From Alphaproteobacteria bacterium (GTDB taxonomy: Bacteria > Pseudomonadota > Alphaproteobacteria > RF32 > CAG-239), in contig JAFTNB010000170.1 in the NCBI GenBank assembly GCA_017452115.1, positions 1 to 5,297 on the forward strand: a stretch of DNA of 5,297 nucleotides. The letters are read 5' to 3'. Below the pieces are notes generated by a model that saw nothing but the letters and a program-made list of their open reading frames with translations, was not told the origin of the DNA and searched no databases. Positions 1 through 5,297 of this stretch are shown one piece after another. The translations under genes were made by a program, and so were the position numbers. Every line of letters begins with the position of its first letter. Positions within the stretch are counted from its first letter, which is position 1.

Positions 1-2
1 AA

Positions 3-128
3 GCTAAAGGTGCAGGCTTTGATGTCAAAATCATGAGAACAATTATTAAACTGCGCAAGATGAATGCCGCTGACCGTGACGAACAAGACATGCTGCTTGA
101 TACCTATCGCCGTGCCTTGGATTTTTAA
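3..128 (+). CDS. gapR: GapR-like nucleoid protein (DUF2312), C-terminal part
   Basis: Partial gene; the 5' end lies outside the window. The readable 41 residues end in ...LDTYRRALDF and contain DVKIMRTIIKLRKM followed by an acidic stretch DRDEQDMLL. From memory this matches the C-terminus of the DUF2312/GapR family, which typically reads as xVKxMRxxIRLRKMxxxxxxEQxxLLDxYxxAL. GapR of Caulobacter is a small helical protein that binds AT-rich, overtwisted DNA ahead of replication and transcription machinery. The family is close to restricted to Alphaproteobacteria, so this fragment is the best taxonomic marker in the window. The stop codon is followed after 7 bases by a strong terminator. Identification rests on the C-terminal third only; the N-terminal coiled-coil part cannot be checked here. 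Confidence 0.85.
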   Translation, partial: AKGAGFDVKIMRTIIKLRKMNAADRDEQDMLLDTYRRALDF

Positions 129-135
129 TTATTCT

Positions 136-159
136 AAAGCCTGCTTTGCAGGCTTTTTT
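136..159 (+). terminator. Rho-independent terminator of gapR
   Basis: A perfect 9-bp stem AAAGCCTGC / GCAGGCTTT with a TTT loop (136-156) runs into six consecutive T on the plus strand (154-159). It lies 7 bases after the gapR stop. The T run overlaps the stop codon (158-160) of the convergent chromate-transporter gene, so the hairpin also sits directly after that gene. On the minus strand the stem is followed by AGAATAATT, which is a poor U tract, so termination in that direction is less certain. Confidence 0.9.
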
Positions 160-676
160 ATAACTCAAACACTATTCCGATTACGGCTGCCATACATATA
201 TAAACTATCGGATGCCACTTAAGTAATTGCATTAATCCCAACATTATCAATGCAATTACTATAGATAAATAATTTATCAAAGACAATTGAGCCAATTCCC
301 ATCCCGCATATAGAATCAAAGCCGCCACCGCCGGACGAACTCCTAACAACAACCTCTGCATCAAACTGCTTTTATCTTTTGAATACAAATATTTAGCCAC
401 CATAATAATGATAATTACGGAAGGCAAAACCAACCCAGCAGTAGCAATTATTCCTCCCCCTAAACCACCGGTAACATATCCGACATAAGTAGCCATATTA
501 ACCCCTATTGGCCCCGGAGTAGATTCTGAAATTGCAATCATATTTAATAAATCATCTCTGGAATACCAATCATATTTATCCGACAATTCAAGCAAAAAAG
601 GAATTGTTACCATTCCTCCGCCAATAGCCATTAAGCCGATTTTACAAAACTCCCAAAACAGCAATACATAAATCAT
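158..676 (-). CDS. Short-chain chromate transporter (CHR family), second subunit
   Basis: One-CHR-domain membrane protein, 172 residues from the start chosen here. The CHR family (ChrA-like) exports chromate in characterised long members; short members work as pairs in which two half-size proteins form one transporter. Visible family features are the glycine signature AIGGG (residues 17-21), the ESTPGPIGVNMATYVGY motif (51-67), and about five to six hydrophobic segments over the rest of the chain. I place the start at 676 rather than the longer in-frame ATG at 697. On the minus strand GGAG lies 9 bases before ATG-676, this ATG overlaps the TAA stop of the upstream gene as TAATG, and the shorter N-terminus aligns with that of its partner (MIYVLLFWEFCKIGL against MKILWDLFFSCFKVGL). 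The seven extra residues MAAEKII would be encoded inside the upstream gene's 3' end. Substrate is not provable from sequence; another anion is possible. Confidence 0.88.
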   Translation of the reverse strand: MIYVLLFWEFCKIGLMAIGGGMVTIPFLLELSDKYDWYSRDDLLNMIAISESTPGPIGVNMATYVGYVTGGLGGGIIATAGLVLPSVIIIIMVAKYLYSKDKSSLMQRLLLGVRPAVAALILYAGWELAQLSLINYLSIVIALIMLGLMQLLKWHPIVYICMAAVIGIVFEL

Positions 677-1218
677 TATAATTTTCTCCGCTGCCATATT
701 TGATACAAATATCCGGTAAGAAGTGCCACTAAAACAATCATTACCGGAGAAAAATCAGCAAACACTAACAACAATAAAGAAAGAATAAATATCACTCCGG
801 AAAATATATTTCGGATTCCGTTTTTCCATAAACCAACTACCGCATTTGCAATCAAAGCAACAACAACGATTCTAATACCGGCAAAAGCATGTATGACATA
901 TGGATTATCCATATACCCACGTAATATGGAAGCAATTAATAAAATAATAATTAGCGATGGCATTACCATTCCTAATGTGGCAATAACTGCTCCTAAAATT
1001 CCTCCTTTGTTATAACCGATAAAAGTTGCGGTATTTATTGCAATAATCCCCGGAGTACATTGTCCGATAGCATAATAATCGAGTAAATCTTTTTCACTCA
1101 CCCACTTTTTTCTTTCTGCAAATTCAGCTTGCAGCAACGGCAGCATCGCCGCTCCTCCGCCAAAAGTAAACAGTCCAACCTTAAAACAAGAAAAAAATAA
1201 ATCCCATAAAATTTTCAT
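676..1218 (-). CDS. Short-chain chromate transporter (CHR family), first subunit
   Basis: 180-residue integral membrane protein with a single CHR domain. Motifs in order are TFGGG at 18-22, a basic/acidic loop AERKKWVSEKDLLDYYAIG (34-52), and QCTPGIIAINTATFIGY at 53-69. These are followed by hydrophobic segments around 76-98, 110-130 and 137-175, and a basic tail WQRRKL. The conserved Gly-rich and Q/E-x-TPG-x(4)-N motifs are those of ChrA-type transporters. Half-size CHR proteins are normally encoded as adjacent pairs with opposite membrane orientation, which fits the coupled downstream gene (TAATG overlap at 676-678). The start has a Shine-Dalgarno GGAAG with 7 bases to the ATG. It is first in a two-gene operon divergent from pntAA. 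Chromate or a related oxyanion as substrate is a family inference; many genomic CHR pairs have no tested substrate. Confidence 0.9.
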   Translation of the reverse strand: MKILWDLFFSCFKVGLFTFGGGAAMLPLLQAEFAERKKWVSEKDLLDYYAIGQCTPGIIAINTATFIGYNKGGILGAVIATLGMVMPSLIIILLIASILRGYMDNPYVIHAFAGIRIVVVALIANAVVGLWKNGIRNIFSGVIFILSLLLLVFADFSPVMIVLVALLTGYLYQIWQRRKL

Positions 1219-1300
1219 GATATAACTTCCATAAATATCTTTAATCTTAAGTTTATACAGATTATCTTATTATTAAGTTAAAAAATTAAAGGTACTTCTC
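1219..1300. promoter_or_regulatory. Divergent promoter region between chr pair and pnt operon
   Basis: An 82-bp AT-rich spacer must hold the promoters for both operons. For the minus strand I see TATAAA (plus 1252-1257) with TTAACT 18 bases upstream (plus 1276-1281), a fair sigma70-like match placing the start of transcription near 1245. For the plus strand TATTAT at 1268-1273 is a possible -10, but no good -35 accompanies it. Ribosome sites flank the region: AAAGG at 1288-1292, 8 bases before pntAA, and GGAAG (plus 1226-1230) before the chr gene. No convincing operator palindrome is visible. Promoter calls in such AT-rich DNA are weak. Confidence 0.4.
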
Positions 1301-2329
1301 ATGATAATTTCCATTCCCAAAGAAATAAAACCTTACGAAACCAGAGTCGCTGCTACACCGGAAACCGTACATAAATTTATTCGTTTAGGATTGAATGTAA
1401 AAATTGAGCAAAACGCAGGACAACTTGCCGGTTTTTCTGATGAAGAATATCGTCAAGCCGGTGCAGAAATTTGCACAAACGCCCAACAAACTTATTCTAA
1501 CGCCAATCTTATTCTTAAAATTAACGCCCCACAACCGCAAGAAGATATATTTCTTCAATCCGACATGACGATTATTGGTAATTTTCAAGCTTTAGATACT
1601 CCGGAAAGAACAAAAGATTTTGCCAGACTTGGAGTTCAATGTTTTGCTCTCGATTTAATTCCTCGAATATCTCGAGCTCAATCAATGGATATTCTATCTT
1701 CACAAAATAATCTTGCCGGATACCGTGCTGTTATTGAAGCTCTCAATCATTTTAATAAAGCAACACCATTAATGATGACTGCTGCTGGTACCGTACCGCC
1801 GGCAAAAGTTCTGGTTTTAGGAGTTGGTGTTGCCGGACTACAAGCTATAGCAACAGCTAAAAGGCTGGGAGCACAAGTCTATGCTTCAGATATCCGTCCT
1901 GAAACCCAAGAACAAACAATTTCTTTAGGAGCTAAATTTGTTGAAAAACTTACCTCTGATTTACTGAATAAAATAGATATTATAATCACCATCGCCATTA
2001 CCGCCGGAAAAAAAGCCCCTATTCTTCTCAAAGATTCACAGCTTCTAGCTATGTCCCCCAATAGTATAATCATTGATATGGCTGCCGACAACGGAGGAAA
2101 TACGGAAGCCACCCAAGCCGACAAAATTATCATCAGACATGGTATAAAAATCATTGGTAACTCTCATTTAGCGACCATGATTCCCAATTCTGCCAGTCGT
2201 CTGTTCGCCAATAATATATACAATTTTATCGCCGCCGTCTTTGATAAAGAAAGCCAACAACTTACTCTCAACTTTCAAGATGAACTAATCAGACAAACCT
2301 GCATTTGCCGCAACGGAGAAGTTTTATGA
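1301..2329 (+). CDS. pntAA: NAD(P) transhydrogenase subunit alpha part 1 (domain I), with shortened loop
   Basis: Soluble NAD(H)-binding domain I of proton-translocating transhydrogenase, which passes hydride from NADH to NADP+ bound on PntB. The 342 residues comprise the AlaDH/PNT N-terminal domain (about 1-135) and the Rossmann domain (about 140-320). Seen directly: [16 protein letters not shown] near the start; the RQD-loop [14 protein letters not shown] with R122, Q127, D130 and S133; [12 protein letters not shown]; dinucleotide motif GVGVAG at 174-179; and D197 after strand 2, the residue expected to favour NAD over NADP. Compared with the roughly 384-residue R. rubrum protein as I recall it, about 28 residues are missing between GAKFV (210-214) and DIIIT (226-230). 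That is where the mobile loop carrying Tyr235 and Met239 should be. The usual IPGKPAP reads TAGKKAP, and the usual VPSR reads LATM. The reading frame is intact. Start has AAAGG 8 bases upstream. The stop overlaps pntAB as ATGA. Confidence 0.93.
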   Translation: MIISIPKEIKPYETRVAATPETVHKFIRLGLNVKIEQNAGQLAGFSDEEYRQAGAEICTNAQQTYSNANLILKINAPQPQEDIFLQSDMTIIGNFQALDTPERTKDFARLGVQCFALDLIPRISRAQSMDILSSQNNLAGYRAVIEALNHFNKATPLMMTAAGTVPPAKVLVLGVGVAGLQAIATAKRLGAQVYASDIRPETQEQTISLGAKFVEKLTSDLLNKIDIIITIAITAGKKAPILLKDSQLLAMSPNSIIIDMAADNGGNTEATQADKIIIRHGIKIIGNSHLATMIPNSASRLFANNIYNFIAAVFDKESQQLTLNFQDELIRQTCICRNGEVL

Positions 2330-2622
2330 ACATTGATATATGGACACTTTTAACTATTTTAACTTTAGCCTGTTTTGTCGGATATTTTGTAGTTTGGGGA
2401 GTCACACCAGCCTTACACTCGCCATTAATGAGCGTATCCAACGCCATTTCAGGAATTGTAATTATCGGTGCCTTAATTACTGCCGGTATCAGCGAAATGA
2501 ATACCGCCAAAATTCTCGGATTAATTGCCGTGACTCTGGCAAGCATCAATATTTTTGGCGGGTTTGCCGTTTCTCATCGTATGTTAATTATGTTCAAAAA
2601 GAAGAAAAAGGAATCCAAATAA
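2326..2622 (+). CDS. pntAB: NAD(P) transhydrogenase subunit alpha part 2 (membrane segment)
   Basis: A 98-residue membrane subunit equivalent to the C-terminal membrane part of E. coli PntA. It has three hydrophobic segments (about 7-24, 40-57, 63-83), separated by the family signature [20 protein letters not shown] (24-43) and followed by [16 protein letters not shown] and a lysine-rich tail. His31 in ALHSPLMS is the conserved alpha-subunit histidine; in the Thermus enzyme the corresponding residue (alpha2 His42) has been proposed as part of the proton path. I choose ATG-2326 over the upstream in-frame ATG at 2305. GGAG (2315-2318) lies 7 bases before it, the ATG overlaps the pntAA stop by 4 bases, and the family N-terminus starts here, whereas the longer form adds MPQRRSF from inside pntAA. 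The TAA stop shares one base with the pntB start, so translation of all three subunits is probably coupled. Confidence 0.93.
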   Translation: MNIDIWTLLTILTLACFVGYFVVWGVTPALHSPLMSVSNAISGIVIIGALITAGISEMNTAKILGLIAVTLASINIFGGFAVSHRMLIMFKKKKKESK

Positions 2623-3980
2623 TGCCTGTTTCTCTCCTCTCATTTTGCTATCTTATTGCTTGTATTTTCTTTATTATTGCCATTCGCGGACTGGCCTCCC
2701 CTCAAACCGCCCGTCAAGGAAACATACTCGGAATATTAGGTATGGGCATTGCTATTATTGCTACCTTATCTTCGTCTGCTGTTCAAGAAATATATTGGAT
2801 TATCGGAGCTATTGTTTTAGGAGGAGTTATCGGTATATTCAGCGCTCTCAAAGTAAAAATGACCTCCCTGCCGCAAATGATAGCTGCTTTTAATGGGCTC
2901 GGAGGACTTTCTGCCGTTTTTATTGCCATTGCCGAAATCATCTCCGGTTCTAATACTCGTCTGGAATCGACACTTGGTTTGCTAATCGGAGCTATTGCAT
3001 TCTCCGGATCTGCCATTGCTTTTGCCAAACTTCAAGGCATAATCAAAGCCAAAAACATTACCTATCCGGCACAGCATTTAATCAACGCCTTACTGGGAAT
3101 AAGTATTATCACCCTCACCATCCAATTTGTATTGTTCGGTAACATTTATGTGTTTTATTGGTTAACCTTAATTTCGATTCTTTTAGGATTTTTGTTGGTA
3201 CTTCCTATCGGAGGAGCCGATATGCCGGTTGTAATTTCCGTACTCAATGCCTATTCCGGCTGGGCTGCTGTAGGGATCGGGTTTTCGCTAAATAATACTC
3301 TGTTAATTATTGTCGGAGCAATTGTCGGTGCCAGCGGGGCGATTCTGTCTTATATCATGACCAAAGCGATGAATCGTTCATTGATAAATGCTATGTTTGG
3401 CGGATTAGGCAAAAACAATTCAACTAATCAAAATTTATCTTCATCCGATAGAACTGCCAAAAGCAGCAGTCCGTCCGATGCCGCTTTTATCATGGAAAAC
3501 GCCAATAAGGTTATCATTGTCCCCGGATATGGCATGGCTGTAGCACAAGCCCAGCATGCCCTCAAAGCGATGGCAGATGATTTGATAAAAAAAGGAGTCG
3601 TCGTAAAATATGCCATTCATCCCGTAGCCGGACGTATGCCCGGACATATGAACGTTCTACTAGCTGAAGCCAACGTCCCCTACGAAGATGTGTTTGAATT
3701 AGATGAAATCAATCATGAATTTGCAACTGCAGATGTTGCCTACGTTATAGGAGCAAACGACGTAACCAATCCTTTAGCCAAGCAGGATACTAATTCTCCG
3801 ATTTACGGAATGCCGATTCTCGAAGTTGAAAAAGCAAAAACCGTATTTTTTGTAAAACGTTCACTCAACAGCGGATATTCAGGCGTAGACAACCCATTAT
3901 TTTATGCTGACAATACACTGATGCTGTTCGGAGATGCAAAAAAAGTTACGGAAGAAATTGTTGCTTCACTTGAAAATTAA
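2622..3980 (+). CDS. pntB: NAD(P) transhydrogenase subunit beta (domains II-III)
   Basis: 452 residues, close to the 462 of E. coli PntB. The N-terminal 270 or so residues are a polytopic membrane domain (around nine segments) containing the proton channel, with signatures SPQTARQGNILGILGMGIAI (26-45) and LPIGGADMPVVISVLNAYSGWA. A low-complexity Ser/Asn linker (about 266-288) leads to the NADP(H)-binding domain III. There the dinucleotide motif GYGMAVAQAQ starts at 302, HPVAGRMPGH at 333-342, GANDVTNP at 377-384 and KRSLNSGYSGVDNPLF from 412; all are intact. Residue 91, His in E. coli, is Asn here (MIAAFNGLGG). The start is ATG-2622: AAGGA (2608-2612) lies 9 bases upstream, and the ATG overlaps the pntAB stop as TAATG. 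The same frame is open back to 2340, but those 94 extra residues are an out-of-frame reading of pntAB. The stop overlaps the convergent gene by 4 bases. Confidence 0.96.
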   Translation: MPVSLLSFCYLIACIFFIIAIRGLASPQTARQGNILGILGMGIAIIATLSSSAVQEIYWIIGAIVLGGVIGIFSALKVKMTSLPQMIAAFNGLGGLSAVFIAIAEIISGSNTRLESTLGLLIGAIAFSGSAIAFAKLQGIIKAKNITYPAQHLINALLGISIITLTIQFVLFGNIYVFYWLTLISILLGFLLVLPIGGADMPVVISVLNAYSGWAAVGIGFSLNNTLLIIVGAIVGASGAILSYIMTKAMNRSLINAMFGGLGKNNSTNQNLSSSDRTAKSSSPSDAAFIMENANKVIIVPGYGMAVAQAQHALKAMADDLIKKGVVVKYAIHPVAGRMPGHMNVLLAEANVPYEDVFELDEINHEFATADVAYVIGANDVTNPLAKQDTNSPIYGMPILEVEKAKTVFFVKRSLNSGYSGVDNPLFYADNTLMLFGDAKKVTEEIVASLEN

Positions 3981-4528
3981 AACATCAAAATTACTGCACC
4001 TAGCAATATCAAATACAAAACCACACCGCTTTTATACATTCCGGCAATCCGCCAATCTGCCTGCGAAGGAACTGCATTTTGCACAATAATCGTCTGCATT
4101 AAAACATACAAAATATAATTGGTCAAATTCATTGGAATCAGCGGCAAAACATAACGGTTGATATAAAAACCTATTGGCAACAGCAGCAATGGAGCTAAAG
4201 CCGCCGGAATAGCATTATAAAAACAAATATTTCTAAAACCGACACTCCCCATTACATATGTGCCGGAAACATCACGCTTGGGAATAATCGTAAAATTACA
4301 CGGACGAGCATTCATAAAACCACCTACCAACAAATGCATTAACTCATGTAGTATTGTTCCGGGAATATTAATCAAAGCACATAACCACAAACTGCGATAA
4401 GCTGCCCGATTAAGGCGCAATAATATAATTACCAATACAATCAAAAAGAAACGATTATCAACCAACGCATAATAAAGCTCTGGACTTTTCCACCAATTAT
4501 AAATTTTCTCAACAATTTGTACAATCAT
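3977..4528 (-). CDS. Putative membrane zinc metalloprotease with HELMH motif (M50-like)
   Basis: 183-residue membrane protein I cannot assign to a named gene. It has hydrophobic segments around 27-37, 47-60, 101-123, 127-149 and 165-183. The clear feature is HELMH at 61-65 inside the segment NIPGTILHELMHLLVGG, the arrangement of gluzincin-like intramembrane or membrane proteases (M50/site-2 protease and related HExxH families). A later polar stretch QNAVPSQADW (150-159) places D158 as a candidate third zinc ligand, as the later Asp does in M50 enzymes. A short extramembrane segment (72-100) with GTYVMGSVGFRN separates them. It may cleave a membrane substrate, but no substrate is indicated. 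The ATG follows the stop of the tetR-like gene without a gap (TAAATG), with GGGTAAG just upstream, so the two are one operon. Its TAA stop interlocks with the pntB stop (TTAA) and I see no terminator between them. Confidence 0.75.
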   Translation of the reverse strand: MIVQIVEKIYNWWKSPELYYALVDNRFFLIVLVIILLRLNRAAYRSLWLCALINIPGTILHELMHLLVGGFMNARPCNFTIIPKRDVSGTYVMGSVGFRNICFYNAIPAALAPLLLLPIGFYINRYVLPLIPMNLTNYILYVLMQTIIVQNAVPSQADWRIAGMYKSGVVLYLILLGAVILMF

Positions 4529-5134
4529 TTATCTTACCCGTTTTAATACTTCCAAACCGGCCAAATATGTATTGACTAAAAGTTTGCAAACATTTTTTTT
4601 ACTGATTTTACCGGTTGTTTGCCTCAACAAAAAAGAGCTTGTAGAAAATACCGCAGTCAACAAAACCAGCCTTGCGGCTCTTCTTTCTTTAGCACTCAAA
4701 CGCCGAAACATTACATCAAAATCTTGTTCAGGTTTCTTGCATATTTTCAAAAAAATTCGTTTATATTCTTTCGGCAAATTTACATTATCGTTTCGCAAAT
4801 GGAAATCATATAATAAAAGCCACAAATTTTTATGCTTCGAAATCCAATCCACATACACTTCCACATAACGATTCAAACGCCGATAAAAATCACTGCCGTC
4901 TAATAGTTGCTGCAATACACCACTCAATTCATTAATGGTAATAATATTTTGCTCCATCACAAAATTATCCATATTACCGAATTGATTATAAATCGTACCT
5001 ACCGAACATCCGGAGGCTTCAGAAAGCTTTCTCGCCGTTAAAAATTCGGCTCCCCAATCCGCTACCAATTTACGTCCGGTTTGTAAAAGCAATTCTCGAA
5101 CTTCAGCCTTATTATTTTTTTGCATAACCATCAT
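4529..5134 (-). CDS. TetR/AcrR-family transcriptional regulator
   Basis: 201 residues. The N-terminal DNA-binding domain is typical TetR: a first helix VRELLLQTGRKLVADWG (12-28), then the helix-turn-helix LTARKLSEASGCSVGTIYNQFGNMDNF (32-58), containing the familiar SVGTIYNQF recognition-helix signature. The remainder is helical ligand-binding and dimerisation sequence with aromatic content (YRRLNRYVEVYVDWISKHKNLWLLLYDFHL), and I cannot place it in a subfamily. Such proteins usually repress their own gene and a divergent one until a ligand binds. The divergent control region holds a perfect palindrome suited to this. Three in-frame ATGs lie close together (5134, 5131, 5125); I keep the first because only it has even a weak purine stretch (AAGA) at a usable distance, so the true start is uncertain by up to three residues. 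It is followed directly by the HELMH membrane protein gene. Confidence 0.92.
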   Translation of the reverse strand: MMVMQKNNKAEVRELLLQTGRKLVADWGAEFLTARKLSEASGCSVGTIYNQFGNMDNFVMEQNIITINELSGVLQQLLDGSDFYRRLNRYVEVYVDWISKHKNLWLLLYDFHLRNDNVNLPKEYKRIFLKICKKPEQDFDVMFRRLSAKERRAARLVLLTAVFSTSSFLLRQTTGKISKKNVCKLLVNTYLAGLEVLKRVR

Positions 5135-5169
5135 TATCGTATCTTAATAAAATATTTGTAAATTTAAGC

Positions 5170-5175
5170 TATAAT
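5170..5175 (+). promoter_or_regulatory. Predicted -10 box for the divergent exported-protein gene
   Basis: A consensus TATAAT occurs on the plus strand, placing transcription start near 5182, a few bases before the palindrome. No good -35 is found at 16-18 bases upstream (the region reads AT-rich, with TTAATA only at a 20-base spacing), so the promoter may be weak or rely on other contacts. It overlaps the minus-strand -10 almost completely, so the two polymerases would compete. Confidence 0.45.
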
Positions 5176-5199
5176 AAAACAAACTTGAACACTGTTCAA
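5171..5199 (-). promoter_or_regulatory. Predicted sigma70 promoter of the tetR operon
   Basis: On the minus strand TTGAAC (plus 5194-5199) and TATTAT (plus 5171-5176) are separated by exactly 17 bases, a good match to TTGACA-N17-TATAAT (4/6 and 5/6). Transcription should begin near 5164, giving a leader of about 30 bases. The -35 box is part of the palindrome, which predicts autorepression. Confidence 0.65.
5185..5199. promoter_or_regulatory. Perfect 15-bp palindrome, likely TetR operator
   Basis: TTGAACA-C-TGTTCAA is a perfect inverted repeat with 7-bp arms and one central base. It lies 50 bases upstream of the tetR-like gene and 28 bases upstream of the divergent gene. Size and symmetry are normal for TetR-family operators. 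Its right arm (5194-5199, read on the minus strand as TTGAAC) serves as the -35 of the predicted tetR promoter, and the whole site lies just downstream of the expected plus-strand transcription start. One bound dimer could therefore shut both directions. Binding by this regulator is inferred from position. Confidence 0.75.
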
Positions 5200-5227
5200 T
5201 TCATTTATGCAAGATAAGGATAATTTT

Positions 5228-5297
5228 ATGAAAAAAGTTATAATTGCTGTGGCTCTTGCCGCTATGTTTCCTCAAACGGGACAAGCTGCTGACGATT
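5228..5297 (+). CDS. N-terminus of an exported protein, cut by window edge
   Basis: The first 23 codons encode MKK followed by a hydrophobic stretch VIIAVALAAMF, then a polar region ending GQA before ADD. This is a Sec signal peptide with a plausible signal peptidase I site after GQA. There is no lipobox cysteine. A strong ribosome site AAGGA (5216-5220) lies 7 bases before the ATG. The mature protein is outside the window. Being divergent from a TetR-type repressor, it could begin an efflux operon (periplasmic adaptor or outer-membrane factor), but nothing in the visible residues proves this. It is the probable main regulatory target of the TetR protein. Confidence 0.8.
   Translation, partial: MKKVIIAVALAAMFPQTGQAADD

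Noticed and set aside
1925..1980. A frameshift or broken pntAA at the point where the loop is missing.
   Set aside because: The reading frame continues unbroken, and family motifs are found in the same frame on both sides, so it is an in-frame deletion rather than a pseudogene.
1385..2154. Minus-strand reading frames of 67 and 91 residues within pntAA.
   Set aside because: They are antisense shadows of a well-conserved gene; no start signals or recognisable protein features.
2305..2325. A start for pntAB seven codons upstream at 2305.
   Set aside because: The extra residues come from inside pntAA in a shifted frame; ATG-2326 has GGAG at 7 bases and the ATGA junction.
2340..2621. A long N-terminal extension of pntB, open in frame from 2340.
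   Set aside because: It overlaps pntAB completely in another frame, its translation lacks any PntB similarity, and ATG-2622 has a good ribosome site and matches the family N-terminus.
2645..3647. Several 62-82 residue frames on both strands within pntB.
   Set aside because: Shadows of pntB; Cys/Tyr/Arg-rich or otherwise unlike real proteins and without ribosome sites.
4572..4868. Plus-strand reading frames of 98 and 64 residues opposite the tetR gene.
   Set aside because: They lie antisense within a clear TetR coding region, have no ribosome site, and their translations look like random AT-rich sequence.
1..5297. CRISPR arrays, tRNA/rRNA genes, insertion sequences, riboswitches or a defence system.
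   Set aside because: No direct-repeat arrays, terminal inverted repeats, transposase motifs, cloverleaf sequences or toxin/nuclease genes seen on either strand.

Overview
The window looks like a piece of an AT-rich alphaproteobacterial chromosome. The evidence is a partial gene at the left edge whose C-terminus matches GapR (DUF2312), an essentially alphaproteobacterial nucleoid protein, and a three-gene pntAA-pntAB-pntB transhydrogenase operon of the Rhodospirillum rubrum type. The low GC would fit host-associated or gut uncultured Alphaproteobacteria, but this is only an inference from base composition and gene content.

Layout from left to right. (1) The 3' end of gapR (+) closes with a strong rho-independent hairpin. 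(2) Two short-chain chromate (CHR) transporter genes (-) follow. They are translationally coupled by a TAATG stop/start overlap and are probably two halves of one transporter. (3) An 82-bp divergent intergenic region separates them from the pnt operon (+). pntAA (soluble NAD-binding domain I), pntAB (membrane segment) and pntB (membrane domain plus NADP-binding domain III) are joined by ATGA and TAATG overlaps. (4) pntB meets, tail to tail with a 4-bp overlap, a two-gene operon on the minus strand: a TetR-family regulator, then a membrane protein with an HELMH zinc-protease motif. (5) A 93-bp divergent control region carries a perfect 15-bp palindrome and back-to-back promoter elements. It precedes the start of a secreted or envelope protein (+) cut off by the right edge.

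The Pnt enzyme uses the proton-motive force to reduce NADP+ with NADH. This copy has intact catalytic signatures in domain III and in the RQD-loop of domain I. Three things are unusual or notable: domain I has lost about 28 residues exactly where the NAD(H)-covering mobile loop lies, other nearby domain I motifs have drifted, and PntB carries Asn at the position of the E. coli proton-channel His91. The TetR gene most likely represses itself and the divergent exported-protein gene through the palindrome. I see no CRISPR, tRNA, rRNA, insertion sequence or defence system. No wholly new system is evident; the most notable points are the altered PntAA and the TetR-linked HExxH membrane protein.
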